A stretch of 64,000 nucleotides of DNA, taken from assembly GCF_004799495.1 (NCBI RefSeq), contig NZ_SSMY01000002.1, forward strand, positions 124,001 to 188,000. The letters are read 5' to 3'. The position numbers and the translations under genes were made by a program. Of this stretch, positions 57,098 to 64,000 are shown piece after piece (position 1 is the stretch's first letter; every line of letters starts with the position of its first letter). This DNA comes from Sphingomonas sp. Lineage in GTDB: Bacteria; Pseudomonadota; Alphaproteobacteria; Sphingomonadales; Sphingomonadaceae. The notes beneath the pieces were generated by a model that saw only the letters and a program-made list of their open reading frames with translations, made no database searches and was not told the origin of the DNA.

Positions 57098-58450
57098 ATG
57101 ATCGATCGGCGCGCCTTCGTGGCGAGCACATTGGCGATTGCCGCGGCTGGCCGGGCAAGCGCCCAAACCAAGGAAGCGGCGACCGACGATTGGGCGGTGG
57201 CGCGCGCTATCGTCGCGCGGATCCAGCCGCCGGTCTTCCCGGTCGCGAGCTTCGCCATCACCGATTACGGTGCCGTTACCGACGCGTCCGCGCACACCGC
57301 GGTCGCCGCGGCGATCGACGCCTGCGCGGCGGCGGGGGGCGGGCGCGTGGTCGTCCCGGCCGGACTGTGGCGGATGAACGGGCCGGTGCACCTGAAATCG
57401 AACGTCGAGCTCCACCTCGAACGTGGCGCGACGCTGCGGTTCGGAAAGCCGGGCGAGATCGAGCTGCCGATCGTGCCGACGCGGTGGGAAGGGACCGAGG
57501 TCAACGGCCTGTCCCCGCTGATCTACGCGCACGATTGCCAGAATGTCGCGGTCACCGGGCCGGGTACGCTCGACGGCCAGGGCGGCGCGGGGTTCCGCCA
57601 ATGGCGCGGCCGGCAAAAGGGCGACAAGGCGGAACTGCGCCGCATGGGTGCCGACGGCGTGCCGGTCGACGATCGGCGGTTCGGCGACGGCCATTTCCTG
57701 CGCCCGCCGTTCGTGCAGTTCTTCCACTGCGACAACGTGCTGATCGACGGGCCACGCTTCATCGACTCGCCGTTCTGGACGATCCACCCGGTCTATTCGC
57801 GCAACATCACGATCCGCAACGTGACCGTCGTGAGCAAGCACCTCAATTCGGACGGGGTCGACCCCGATTCGTGCGAAGACGTGCTGATCGAGCATTGCCG
57901 CTTCGACGTGTCGGACGACTGTATCGCGATCAAGTCGGGGCGCGACCGGGATGGCTGGCGCGTGGCGCGGCCGACGCGCAACGTCGTGATCCGCGATTGC
58001 GAAATGTCGACCAATGTCGCCGGCGCGATCGCGATCGGTAGCGAGATGTCGGGGGGTGCCGCGAACGTCTTCGCCGAGCGGCTCTACGTCCATCGCGCCA
58101 AGCAGGCGGTCTATATCAAGGGCAACCTCGAGCGCGGCGGGATGGTCGAACAGGTGTACGTCCGCGACCTGAAGGTCCGGCGCAGCGACAAGCTGATCGA
58201 CATCACCACCGACTATCACGGCGGCCGGCACGGCAAGGCGCCGCCGACCTATCGCGGCTTCACGGTCGAACGCGTGAGTTGCGCCGATACCGGCCAGGCG
58301 CTCAGCATCGTCGGCGTGTCGCAAGCCCCGGTGCAGGACGTGCTGTTGCGCGACATCACGGTCGGCACCGCGACGGTGCCCGATACGATCGCACACACGC
58401 GGGATTTGCGGTTGGATCAGGTGCGGATCAACGGCCTCCGCCTCGGCTGA
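57098..58450 (+). CDS. GH28 family glycosidase (polygalacturonase-like)
   Basis: A 450-residue exported beta-helix enzyme. MIDRRAFVASTLAIAAAG resembles a Tat or Sec signal with two Arg. The catalytic region has NSDGVDPDSCEDVLI near residue 251 and DDCIAIKSGRDRDG near 276, which carry the Asp residues of the GH28 active site (pattern N-x-D, DD, and G-R-D), though the His loop G-H-G is replaced by AIAIGSEMSG. It should act on pectin or related polyuronides, or rhamnogalacturonan. GGGGGG precedes the ATG. It lies downstream of the SET gene with a 78-base gap; no clear operon. Confidence 0.85.
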   Translation: MIDRRAFVASTLAIAAAGRASAQTKEAATDDWAVARAIVARIQPPVFPVASFAITDYGAVTDASAHTAVAAAIDACAAAGGGRVVVPAGLWRMNGPVHLKSNVELHLERGATLRFGKPGEIELPIVPTRWEGTEVNGLSPLIYAHDCQNVAVTGPGTLDGQGGAGFRQWRGRQKGDKAELRRMGADGVPVDDRRFGDGHFLRPPFVQFFHCDNVLIDGPRFIDSPFWTIHPVYSRNITIRNVTVVSKHLNSDGVDPDSCEDVLIEHCRFDVSDDCIAIKSGRDRDGWRVARPTRNVVIRDCEMSTNVAGAIAIGSEMSGGAANVFAERLYVHRAKQAVYIKGNLERGGMVEQVYVRDLKVRRSDKLIDITTDYHGGRHGKAPPTYRGFTVERVSCADTGQALSIVGVSQAPVQDVLLRDITVGTATVPDTIAHTRDLRLDQVRINGLRLG

Positions 58451-58459
58451 CCTTAGAGG

Positions 58460-60337
58460 CTAGGCCGCCAGCTCCGATGGCTGCCGCTCCGGCGCCTTCA
58501 GCACCAGCCGCGCGACCGCCCCCAACCCCGCCCCGTCGCTGTCGAGGCTGAGCGACCCTTCCATCGCGGTCATCGAATTGGCGCACCAGTGGAGACCCAG
58601 CCCGCCCGATTTGTGCGCGCGCGTGGAAAAGCCGCGCTGGAACAAGTTGGGCACGTCGTCCGGATCGAACCCCTCCCCCGTATCGCGGATCGCGATCTCG
58701 ACATGGCCGTCCGCGGTGTCGGCGATCGTCACGGTGATGTTGCCCGATCCGCCCGCCGCGACGATCGCCTCCGCCGCGTTGGAGAAGAGATTGCCGACAA
58801 CCTGGCTGAGCAACAGCCGGTTGGCGAGCACCGGGTGCGGCTTCGCGGGGAAGCTGAACATGATCGATGCGCCGTCGCCCGAATGGCGCGCGATCGTCGC
58901 GTTCTGTGCGATGATCTGGGTCGCGTCGCATTCGTCGAGCGGCGGGCGTTCGTGCGCGAGCTGCTGTTGCGCGCCGATGATCTCGAGCACCTGGCGCATC
59001 GCGTCACGGCCGACCTGAAGCTGGTCGCGACGTTCGGCGCGCTGTTTGTCCTCGGCCTCGACCGCGGCGGCGGCGAAGGCGGCGAGCTTGGCACGGCGCT
59101 CGCTCGGCACGTCGTCGCGCGCGAGCTCGGCCAGCACCTTGTCGAGCGTCGCACGATCGACCGGCGGCGCCTGGCCGATCCCGGCGCTCAGGATCGTCGA
59201 AACGGGGTTCAGCGCGTTGCGGACGTTGTGCATCACCGCGACCGCGCTTTCGGAGCGGCCGAGCGCGAAGCTCTGCACCTCGACCTGCTCGCGCAGGTCC
59301 TTGAGCTGGACCAGCATCGAATTGAAGCTGCGGCCGAGGCTGGCGATCTCGTCCTGCCGCTTGGCATCGTCCTCCAGCACGCTCAGCGATCCCGAATCGC
59401 GCACGCGCTGCATATGCCCCTCGACCCGGCCGAGCGGCTTGAGCACGAGCCGCGTGATCATCCGGCTGAGCACGGCGAGCACGATCGCGAGCAGGATTGT
59501 CGAGCCGAGCACCGCGAGCCACAGCATATGGCGGCCGAGCAGCGAGACGTCGCGCGGCACGGTGAAGCTGGCGGCGGCGACGGGCTTGCCGTCGGCGCCC
59601 GCGATCGGCACCGCGATCTGCATCGTGTTGCTGCTGGTCGTGACCAAGGCGCCGCTTCCCGCAAGATCGAGCTTCGCTGCCACTTGCAGCAGCCCGCTCA
59701 ACTGCTGCGAATTGATCCGCCGGACCATCACGACATAGCCGCGCGGGGTCCCGCCACCGTCGCTTTTCCTGACCTGCGCGACCCCGGCCGCGGCGACGAT
59801 GTTGCCGAGGCGGACGAAGAAGCTGCCCGAGTGGCCCGATTTGCTCGCCTTCATCACCGCATCGAGCGGCGCGGCGCGCATCGCGGCGACCATCGCATCG
59901 CGCAACCCTTCATTCTCGATCTTGCTCGCCGGATCGATCCAGCGCGCGATCACCAGACTGCGGTCGGGGCGCAGATAGGCCATGCCGTCGACGTCGAGAT
60001 TGCCCATCGCGAGCGGCGAGAAGCTTTCCTCCTCGAACGCCTTGCTTGGCTTTTCGATATAATCGTAGCTCGAGTTCCAGTCGCCATAGTCGCTGACCGA
60101 GCTTTCCACCTTGCCGGCGAATTCGCTCAGCGCGGCGCGGGTGCGCTGGACGTGCCCGTCGATCGACTGACGTTCGAGTGCGTTGAAATTGGGCGTGATG
60201 ACCGCGGCGAGCAACAGGGTGAGCGCGATCGACCCGATCAGCCCAACGCCGGCAAGGATGACCAGCAGCTTGCCGCCGAGCGACGACGCCCGGGCGCGCT
60301 TACGGCCGCGCGCGGGTGCGGCGCGGACCGGGACCAT
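58460..60337 (-). CDS. CHASE4 sensor histidine kinase with a non-standard H-box
   Basis: A 625-residue membrane kinase. A first helix (about 25-47) and a periplasmic CHASE4-type domain (about 60-265; SSVSDYGDWNSSYDYIEKP is characteristic) precede a second helix (about 275-297), HAMP (about 298-350), the phosphoacceptor region and an ATPase domain (about 480-615: NLFSNAAEAI for N-box, DTGEGFDPDD for G1, GGLGLHWCAN for G2). The His-containing block reads VMHNVRNALNPVSTIL, a form unlike the standard HisKA (HExRTPL). It shares one base (TGATG) with the response regulator gene upstream, so the two are coupled. Confidence 0.9.
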   Translation of the reverse strand: MVPVRAAPARGRKRARASSLGGKLLVILAGVGLIGSIALTLLLAAVITPNFNALERQSIDGHVQRTRAALSEFAGKVESSVSDYGDWNSSYDYIEKPSKAFEEESFSPLAMGNLDVDGMAYLRPDRSLVIARWIDPASKIENEGLRDAMVAAMRAAPLDAVMKASKSGHSGSFFVRLGNIVAAAGVAQVRKSDGGGTPRGYVVMVRRINSQQLSGLLQVAAKLDLAGSGALVTTSSNTMQIAVPIAGADGKPVAAASFTVPRDVSLLGRHMLWLAVLGSTILLAIVLAVLSRMITRLVLKPLGRVEGHMQRVRDSGSLSVLEDDAKRQDEIASLGRSFNSMLVQLKDLREQVEVQSFALGRSESAVAVMHNVRNALNPVSTILSAGIGQAPPVDRATLDKVLAELARDDVPSERRAKLAAFAAAAVEAEDKQRAERRDQLQVGRDAMRQVLEIIGAQQQLAHERPPLDECDATQIIAQNATIARHSGDGASIMFSFPAKPHPVLANRLLLSQVVGNLFSNAAEAIVAAGGSGNITVTIADTADGHVEIAIRDTGEGFDPDDVPNLFQRGFSTRAHKSGGLGLHWCANSMTAMEGSLSLDSDGAGLGAVARLVLKAPERQPSELAA

Positions 60338-62229
60338 CAGCCGTCGGTCCCGTTGCCCGCATGGATCGCGAATTCGTCGCCGTCGAGATCGTCCTCGCCG
60401 CCGATGAAGCGCTGGTCGGCCATGACCTTGGCGTCCGCCGCGGGCACCGGCCGCGAGAAATAATAGCCCTGCAAATGGCTCGCGCCCGCGACGCGCAGCG
60501 CCTGGACTTGCCCCTCGGTCTCGACGCCTTCAGCGACCACGCCCAGCCCGAGCGCCTTGCCGAGGTGAACGATCGACTGGACGATCGCCGCGCTTTCGCG
60601 CTCGCGGCCCATGCCGTCGATGAAGCTCTTGTCGATCTTCAGGCAATCGAGCGCGAACTTGCGGATGTTATAGAGCGACGAATAGCCCGTGCCGAAATCG
60701 TCCAGCGCGATGCGGAAGCCCATCTGGCGCAGCTTGTAGAGCGTCTCCGCAGCGCGTTCGGCATTGTCGAAGATCGCGGTCTCGGTGATCTCGATCTGCA
60801 CCCGGCTGGGGGCGATCCCGGCGCGCTGGACGCGCTCCATAACGTAGCCGACGAAATTCTGGCGGCGGAACTGGCGCGGCGAAAAGTTGACGGACACATA
60901 CTGGCCGGGCCACTCGGGCAGCACCTTGAGCGCTTCGTCGAGCACCCAGTCGCCCAGCTCGTGGATCAGGTTCGATTCTTCGGCGATCGGGATGAAGAGC
61001 GCGGGGCTGATCGGCCCGAATTCCTCGGTTCGCCAGCGCAATAACGCCTCGAACCCGACAACCTCCATCGCGTCGCCCGTGACGATCGGCTGGTATGCCA
61101 GGCTCAGTTCGCCGTTGGAGATCGCTTGGCCCAGGCCGCCTTCGATCCGGCGGCGGAAGCGGACCGACTCGTCCATCGATTCGTCGAACGCGCGGACCAC
61201 CCCGCGGCCCGATTTCTTGGCGTCGTTGAGCGCGAGATCGGCGCGGCGCATGACATCGACCGGGTCGCGGTCGTCCTCGCCTGAGATGACGACGACGCCG
61301 ACCGATGCGGCGCCGTGGACCGAATGGCCGAGGATGCGGAAGCTGGTCGCGCACGACGCCACCATGCGGTCGCACGCCATCACCGCGGCTTGCTCGCCAG
61401 CGGTGTCGAACAGCACGCCAAACTCGTCCCCGCCCAGCCGCGCGACGATCGCGCCCTCGGGGACATTGGCCTGCAAGATGCCGCAGATCGCGCGGATCAG
61501 TTCGTCGCCGGCGAGATGCCCGAGCGTGTCGTTGACCAGCTTGAACCGGTCGAGATCGACCATCGCGCAGGCGAACATCCCGCCGCCACGCACCTTGTCG
61601 GTCAGCGCCTTGACGAACGCGAGCCGGTTGGGCGCCTCGGTCAGCGAGTCGTGCGTCGCGAGATGGAGCGCCTTCGATTCGTTCGCGGCCAGCTCGGCCG
61701 ATTGCTCATGCAGCTTGGCCATCGCCGCCGCGAGATCGCGGTCGGCGCGCCAGCGATGCCCAAGCGCGCTCGCGGTCTGGACGACCTCGGCGATCTCGAA
61801 CGGCTTGGCGATGTAGAAGATCTTGTCCGCCGGTCCCGCGGCTCGCGAAATCTCGATCGGCGAGAAATCGGAAAAGCCGGTGACGATGACGAGGTTGATG
61901 TTGGGGTCGAGCGCGCGGATGCGCGTCGCGGTTTCCTTGCCGTCGATCCCCGGCGGCATGCGCACGTCGATGAACGCGACCGCGAACGGCGATCCTTGCG
62001 CAATCGCGGCCTCGACTTCGGCCACGGCGTCTAGGCCCTGCAGGCAATGCACGGCGTCGAACTGGACCGTCTCGCCGTCGTCGTCGCACGGCGCGGTCGG
62101 CGCGTCGTCGCCGAACAGTTCGGCCGCCATCCCGCTCAGCGCGTCGGCGCTCGACGTGTCCTTCGGCGCGAAGCAGCGCCGATAGGAATCGTGCATCGCG
62201 GGCTCGTCATCGACGATCAGAATGCGCAC
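60337..62229 (-). CDS. Response regulator with REC, GGDEF and EAL domains
   Basis: A 630-residue protein. REC: RILIVDDEPAMHDSY, phosphoacceptor in FIDVRMPPGIDG, Thr in IVTGFSD and Lys in YIAKPFE; the first part contains an insertion of about 35 residues before the second strand. GGDEF is intact (ARLGGDEFGVLF), with no RxxD site. EAL is intact (EALLRW, VNFSPRQF, EITETAIF, DDFGTGYSS, LKIDKSFIDG, AEGVETEG, QGYYFSRP). It likely adjusts c-di-GMP in response to the kinase encoded downstream. GTG 62229, seven bases after AAGGGG, is preferred to the preceding TTG. Confidence 0.93.
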   Translation of the reverse strand: MRILIVDDEPAMHDSYRRCFAPKDTSSADALSGMAAELFGDDAPTAPCDDDGETVQFDAVHCLQGLDAVAEVEAAIAQGSPFAVAFIDVRMPPGIDGKETATRIRALDPNINLVIVTGFSDFSPIEISRAAGPADKIFYIAKPFEIAEVVQTASALGHRWRADRDLAAAMAKLHEQSAELAANESKALHLATHDSLTEAPNRLAFVKALTDKVRGGGMFACAMVDLDRFKLVNDTLGHLAGDELIRAICGILQANVPEGAIVARLGGDEFGVLFDTAGEQAAVMACDRMVASCATSFRILGHSVHGAASVGVVVISGEDDRDPVDVMRRADLALNDAKKSGRGVVRAFDESMDESVRFRRRIEGGLGQAISNGELSLAYQPIVTGDAMEVVGFEALLRWRTEEFGPISPALFIPIAEESNLIHELGDWVLDEALKVLPEWPGQYVSVNFSPRQFRRQNFVGYVMERVQRAGIAPSRVQIEITETAIFDNAERAAETLYKLRQMGFRIALDDFGTGYSSLYNIRKFALDCLKIDKSFIDGMGRERESAAIVQSIVHLGKALGLGVVAEGVETEGQVQALRVAGASHLQGYYFSRPVPAADAKVMADQRFIGGEDDLDGDEFAIHAGNGTDG

Positions 62230-62299
62230 CAAACCACCCCTTCATTGGCGGAGCGCACACGACGCCCCAATGTCCTTGTCGGGGCGTAAGCGGAGTTAG

Positions 62300-63196
62300 T
62301 TAAAGCGGCGTAAACGATTGAGCATCGAGCGCGTGCTGGCCGAGGAGGATTGCGCCGAGCGGCCCGGCTTCCGCGCCCAATGCTGCGGGAACGATATAGT
62401 TGTCGAGGTCGCCGAGCAGCGAACGGTCGCCATAGGCACCGAGGCTCGCGTCGAGCATGCACCGCACCATCGGCAGCAACCATGCGACGCCGAGCGACAC
62501 GCCGCCGCCGAACACGATCCGCCGCGGAATGCCGGTCAGGACGAGGGTATGGCAGAGCTGCGCGATCGGGTGCGCGACTTGCGGCCAGATCGGCGAAGCT
62601 TGCGCGATCTGGTCGGCGCTGACGCCCGCGCGCGCCTTGATCGCGGGACCCGACGCGAGCCCCTCGACGCAATCGCCGTGGAAGCTGCAGATTCCCGGCC
62701 AATCGTCGCCTGCCATCCGGACGGGGCGCACGTGACCGAGTTCCTGGTGCGTCATCCCGACCACCGGCTTGCCGCCCGCGATCAGCCCGACGCCGATCCC
62801 GGTGCCGATCGTGATGTAGGCGTGATCGGCGAGACCCTTCGCCGCGCCGCATTCGCCCTCGGCCAGCCCCGCGCCGACCACGTCGGTATGGAACCCGGTC
62901 GGCACGCCAAAGCGCCGCTGGAGCCGCCCGGCGACATCGGTATCGGCCCAGCCGGGCTTGGTCGTCGCGGTGATGTGGCCGTAATTGGCGGCGTGCGGGT
63001 CGATCCCGACCGGCCCGAAGCTCGCGATTCCGATCGCATCGAACCCGCGCCAGCCGTCGAGCGCCGCCTCGATCCCGGCCATCGTCGTCGCGGGATCGGT
63101 CGTGTGGACGCGCGCATGTTCCACGATCGTCCCGTCGCGCGCGAGCACGCACAGGCACTTGGTCCCGCCGAGTTCGACCCCCGCGATTAATGACAT
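62300..63196 (-). CDS. ROK family sugar kinase (fructokinase type)
   Basis: A 298-residue ROK kinase. MSLIAGVELGGTKCLCVL is the ATP-binding opening, ITIGTGIGVGLIAGGKPV the glycine-rich strand pair, and the zinc/structural segment is HQELGHV followed by CSFHGDCVEGLASGPA, the form found in fructokinases of this family. It should phosphorylate fructose or a related hexose at O6. ATG 63196 has AAGAAG upstream; the longer frame adds six residues without support. A large inverted repeat lies upstream at 63214-63286. Confidence 0.9.
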   Translation of the reverse strand: MSLIAGVELGGTKCLCVLARDGTIVEHARVHTTDPATTMAGIEAALDGWRGFDAIGIASFGPVGIDPHAANYGHITATTKPGWADTDVAGRLQRRFGVPTGFHTDVVGAGLAEGECGAAKGLADHAYITIGTGIGVGLIAGGKPVVGMTHQELGHVRPVRMAGDDWPGICSFHGDCVEGLASGPAIKARAGVSADQIAQASPIWPQVAHPIAQLCHTLVLTGIPRRIVFGGGVSLGVAWLLPMVRCMLDASLGAYGDRSLLGDLDNYIVPAALGAEAGPLGAILLGQHALDAQSFTPL

Positions 63197-63213
63197 GGCG
63201 CTTCTTCTTTGCA

Positions 63214-63286
63214 CGCTTCCCCGGCGAAGGCCGGGGTCCAGTTACGAGCGGCCCGATGCTGGACCCCGGCCTTCGCCGGGGAGGCG
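63214..63286. repeat. Large REP-like inverted repeat upstream of the ROK kinase
   Basis: TTCCCCGGCGAAGGCCGGGG-TCCAG and its reverse complement (63217-63241 and 63259-63283) face each other across 17 bases. Each arm itself contains CCCCGGC-GAAG-GCCGGGG, so it can form one long hairpin or two short ones. This pattern is common in sphingomonad genomes. Confidence 0.85.
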
Positions 63287-63311
63287 TAAGTGGGTTGAGC
63301 ACCACCAAACA

Positions 63312-64000
63312 TTATCGCGCCATCCCCAGAATGCGCTCGGCCTGCGCCAGATGCAGCGCTTCAACCATCTTCCCGCCGACCTGGATCACGCCGCCGTCGC
63401 CCCCGGCGAACGCGTCGCGGACCTTGGTCGCCCAGGCGACCTCGTCGGCGCTCGGCGAGAAGGCGGCGTTGCAGATGTCGATCTGGCGCGGGTGGATCAG
63501 CGACTTGCCGTCATACCCCATCGCCGCCGCCGCGTCGCATTCGGTCTGCAGCCGGGTATCGTCGGTAAAATCGTTGCACACGCCGTCGAGCGCGACCAAC
63601 CCGCGCGACCGCGCTGCCGCGAGGACCATCGTCTGGACCGGTGTGAGCCACGCCTGCTCCGCCCCCGGCCGCGCGCCGAGTTCGAGCGCGAGGTCGTTGA
63701 CGCCGAGCACGAGCGCCGTCGCCCCAGCCTTGGCGATGCCCTGCAACCGGCCAAGCGCCTCGCACGTCTCGATCATCACCCACAGTGCCGTATCGGCGAC
63801 CAGGCGGCTGCGGTACAGCGCGACATCGTCGGCGTTGCGCACCTTGGGTACCAGGATCGTCGTCGCGACTCCGTTGAGCGCCGCGAGATCGTCCGCGCCC
63901 CATTGGCTGTCGATCGCGTTGGCGCGCACGACCAGCTCGCGCTCCCCGAACCCCTCGCCCGCGGCCGCGACCGCCGCCGCCCGCGCCTCGCCCTTCGCCT
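63312..64000 (-). CDS. HpcH/HpaI citrate-lyase-beta family CoA-ester lyase (5' end outside window)
   Basis: The visible 229 residues read FGERELVVRANAIDSQWGADDL near the window edge, the pattern of the CitE/malyl-CoA lyase family. Then come VPKVRNADDV, MIETCEALGRL (metal-ligand Glu), LVLGVNDLALELG with the conserved N-D-L, and GYDGKSLIHPRQI (pattern G-x-x-GK-x-x-IHP). Members cleave malyl-CoA, citramalyl-CoA or beta-methylmalyl-CoA. The 5' end lies beyond 64000. The upstream context is unknown, so the exact substrate cannot be assigned. Confidence 0.88.
   Translation of the reverse strand, partial: AKGEARAAAVAAAGEGFGERELVVRANAIDSQWGADDLAALNGVATTILVPKVRNADDVALYRSRLVADTALWVMIETCEALGRLQGIAKAGATALVLGVNDLALELGARPGAEQAWLTPVQTMVLAAARSRGLVALDGVCNDFTDDTRLQTECDAAAAMGYDGKSLIHPRQIDICNAAFSPSADEVAWATKVRDAFAGGDGGVIQVGGKMVEALHLAQAERILGMAR

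Overview
The window looks like chromosomal DNA from an alphaproteobacterium, most probably a Sphingomonadales member (Sphingomonas type). This rests on the high GC content, RecX, NusG, ribosomal and RNA polymerase proteins of alphaproteobacterial type, a CYP153-like P450 with a CGGxCGCxTC ferredoxin, many c-di-GMP and TonB-era envelope type genes, and short GC-rich palindromic intergenic repeats of the kind common in sphingomonads. No phage integrase, transposase, CRISPR array or rRNA was seen.

Layout. Positions 1-5271 carry a cold-shock protein (cut by the window edge), RecX, a fatty-acyl-AMP ligase and a membrane GGDEF-EAL protein. From 5370 to 39627 runs the universal transcription/translation cluster tRNA-Trp, secE, nusG, rplK, rplA, rplJ, rplL, rpoB, rpoC, in the usual order and all on the plus strand, but split into blocks by inserted accessory DNA. 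The nusG-rplK gap (about 2.4 kb) holds a DUF2971-type gene and a tandem helix-turn-helix protein. The rplA-rplJ gap (about 10 kb) holds an acyltransferase, a VanW-glycosyltransferase fusion, a DEAD-box helicase, a YaiI-type protein, and a minus-strand run of beta-helix lipoprotein, di-haem cytochrome, ferredoxin and P450. The rplL-rpoB gap (about 10 kb) holds an acyltransferase-SGNH protein, a nitroreductase, two paralogous Pro/Thr-rich anchored proteins, a CocE-type hydrolase, a methyltransferase and a glycosyltransferase. Five copies of a mosaic three-hairpin repeat sit at the borders of the ribosomal-protein blocks and around tRNA-Trp.

Positions 39664-48135 are minus-strand: modABC (molybdate uptake, modB apparently starting at CTG), then a compact operon that looks like an exopolysaccharide system (DUF2334 deacetylase-like protein, a multi-spanning membrane protein, a GT4 glycosyltransferase and a giant GH18-CE4-GT2 fusion). 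Positions 48179-53310 hold a spermidine-synthase-like protein, two small proteins, Hsp20 with a clear ROSE-type RNA thermometer, lepA, and a pnuC/NadR-like kinase pair for nicotinamide riboside salvage.

Positions 53428-64000 hold a CsgG-like protein, an adrenodoxin-reductase-type flavoprotein, tRNA-Pro(CGG), a seven-helix membrane protein fused to a SET domain, a GH28 family protein, a CHASE4 histidine kinase translationally coupled to a REC-GGDEF-EAL response regulator, a ROK fructokinase and the 3' part of a citrate-lyase-beta/CoA-ester lyase family gene.

The strongest candidates for something not yet described are the mosaic three-hairpin repeat family with compensating stem changes, the membrane-anchored SET-domain protein, the paired Pro/Thr-rich proteins with a predicted cytoplasmic Ig-like domain, the four-gene polysaccharide operon with the three-enzyme fusion, and structured leaders in front of rpoB and rplJ. 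Everything here comes from reading the sequence; no database search was run.
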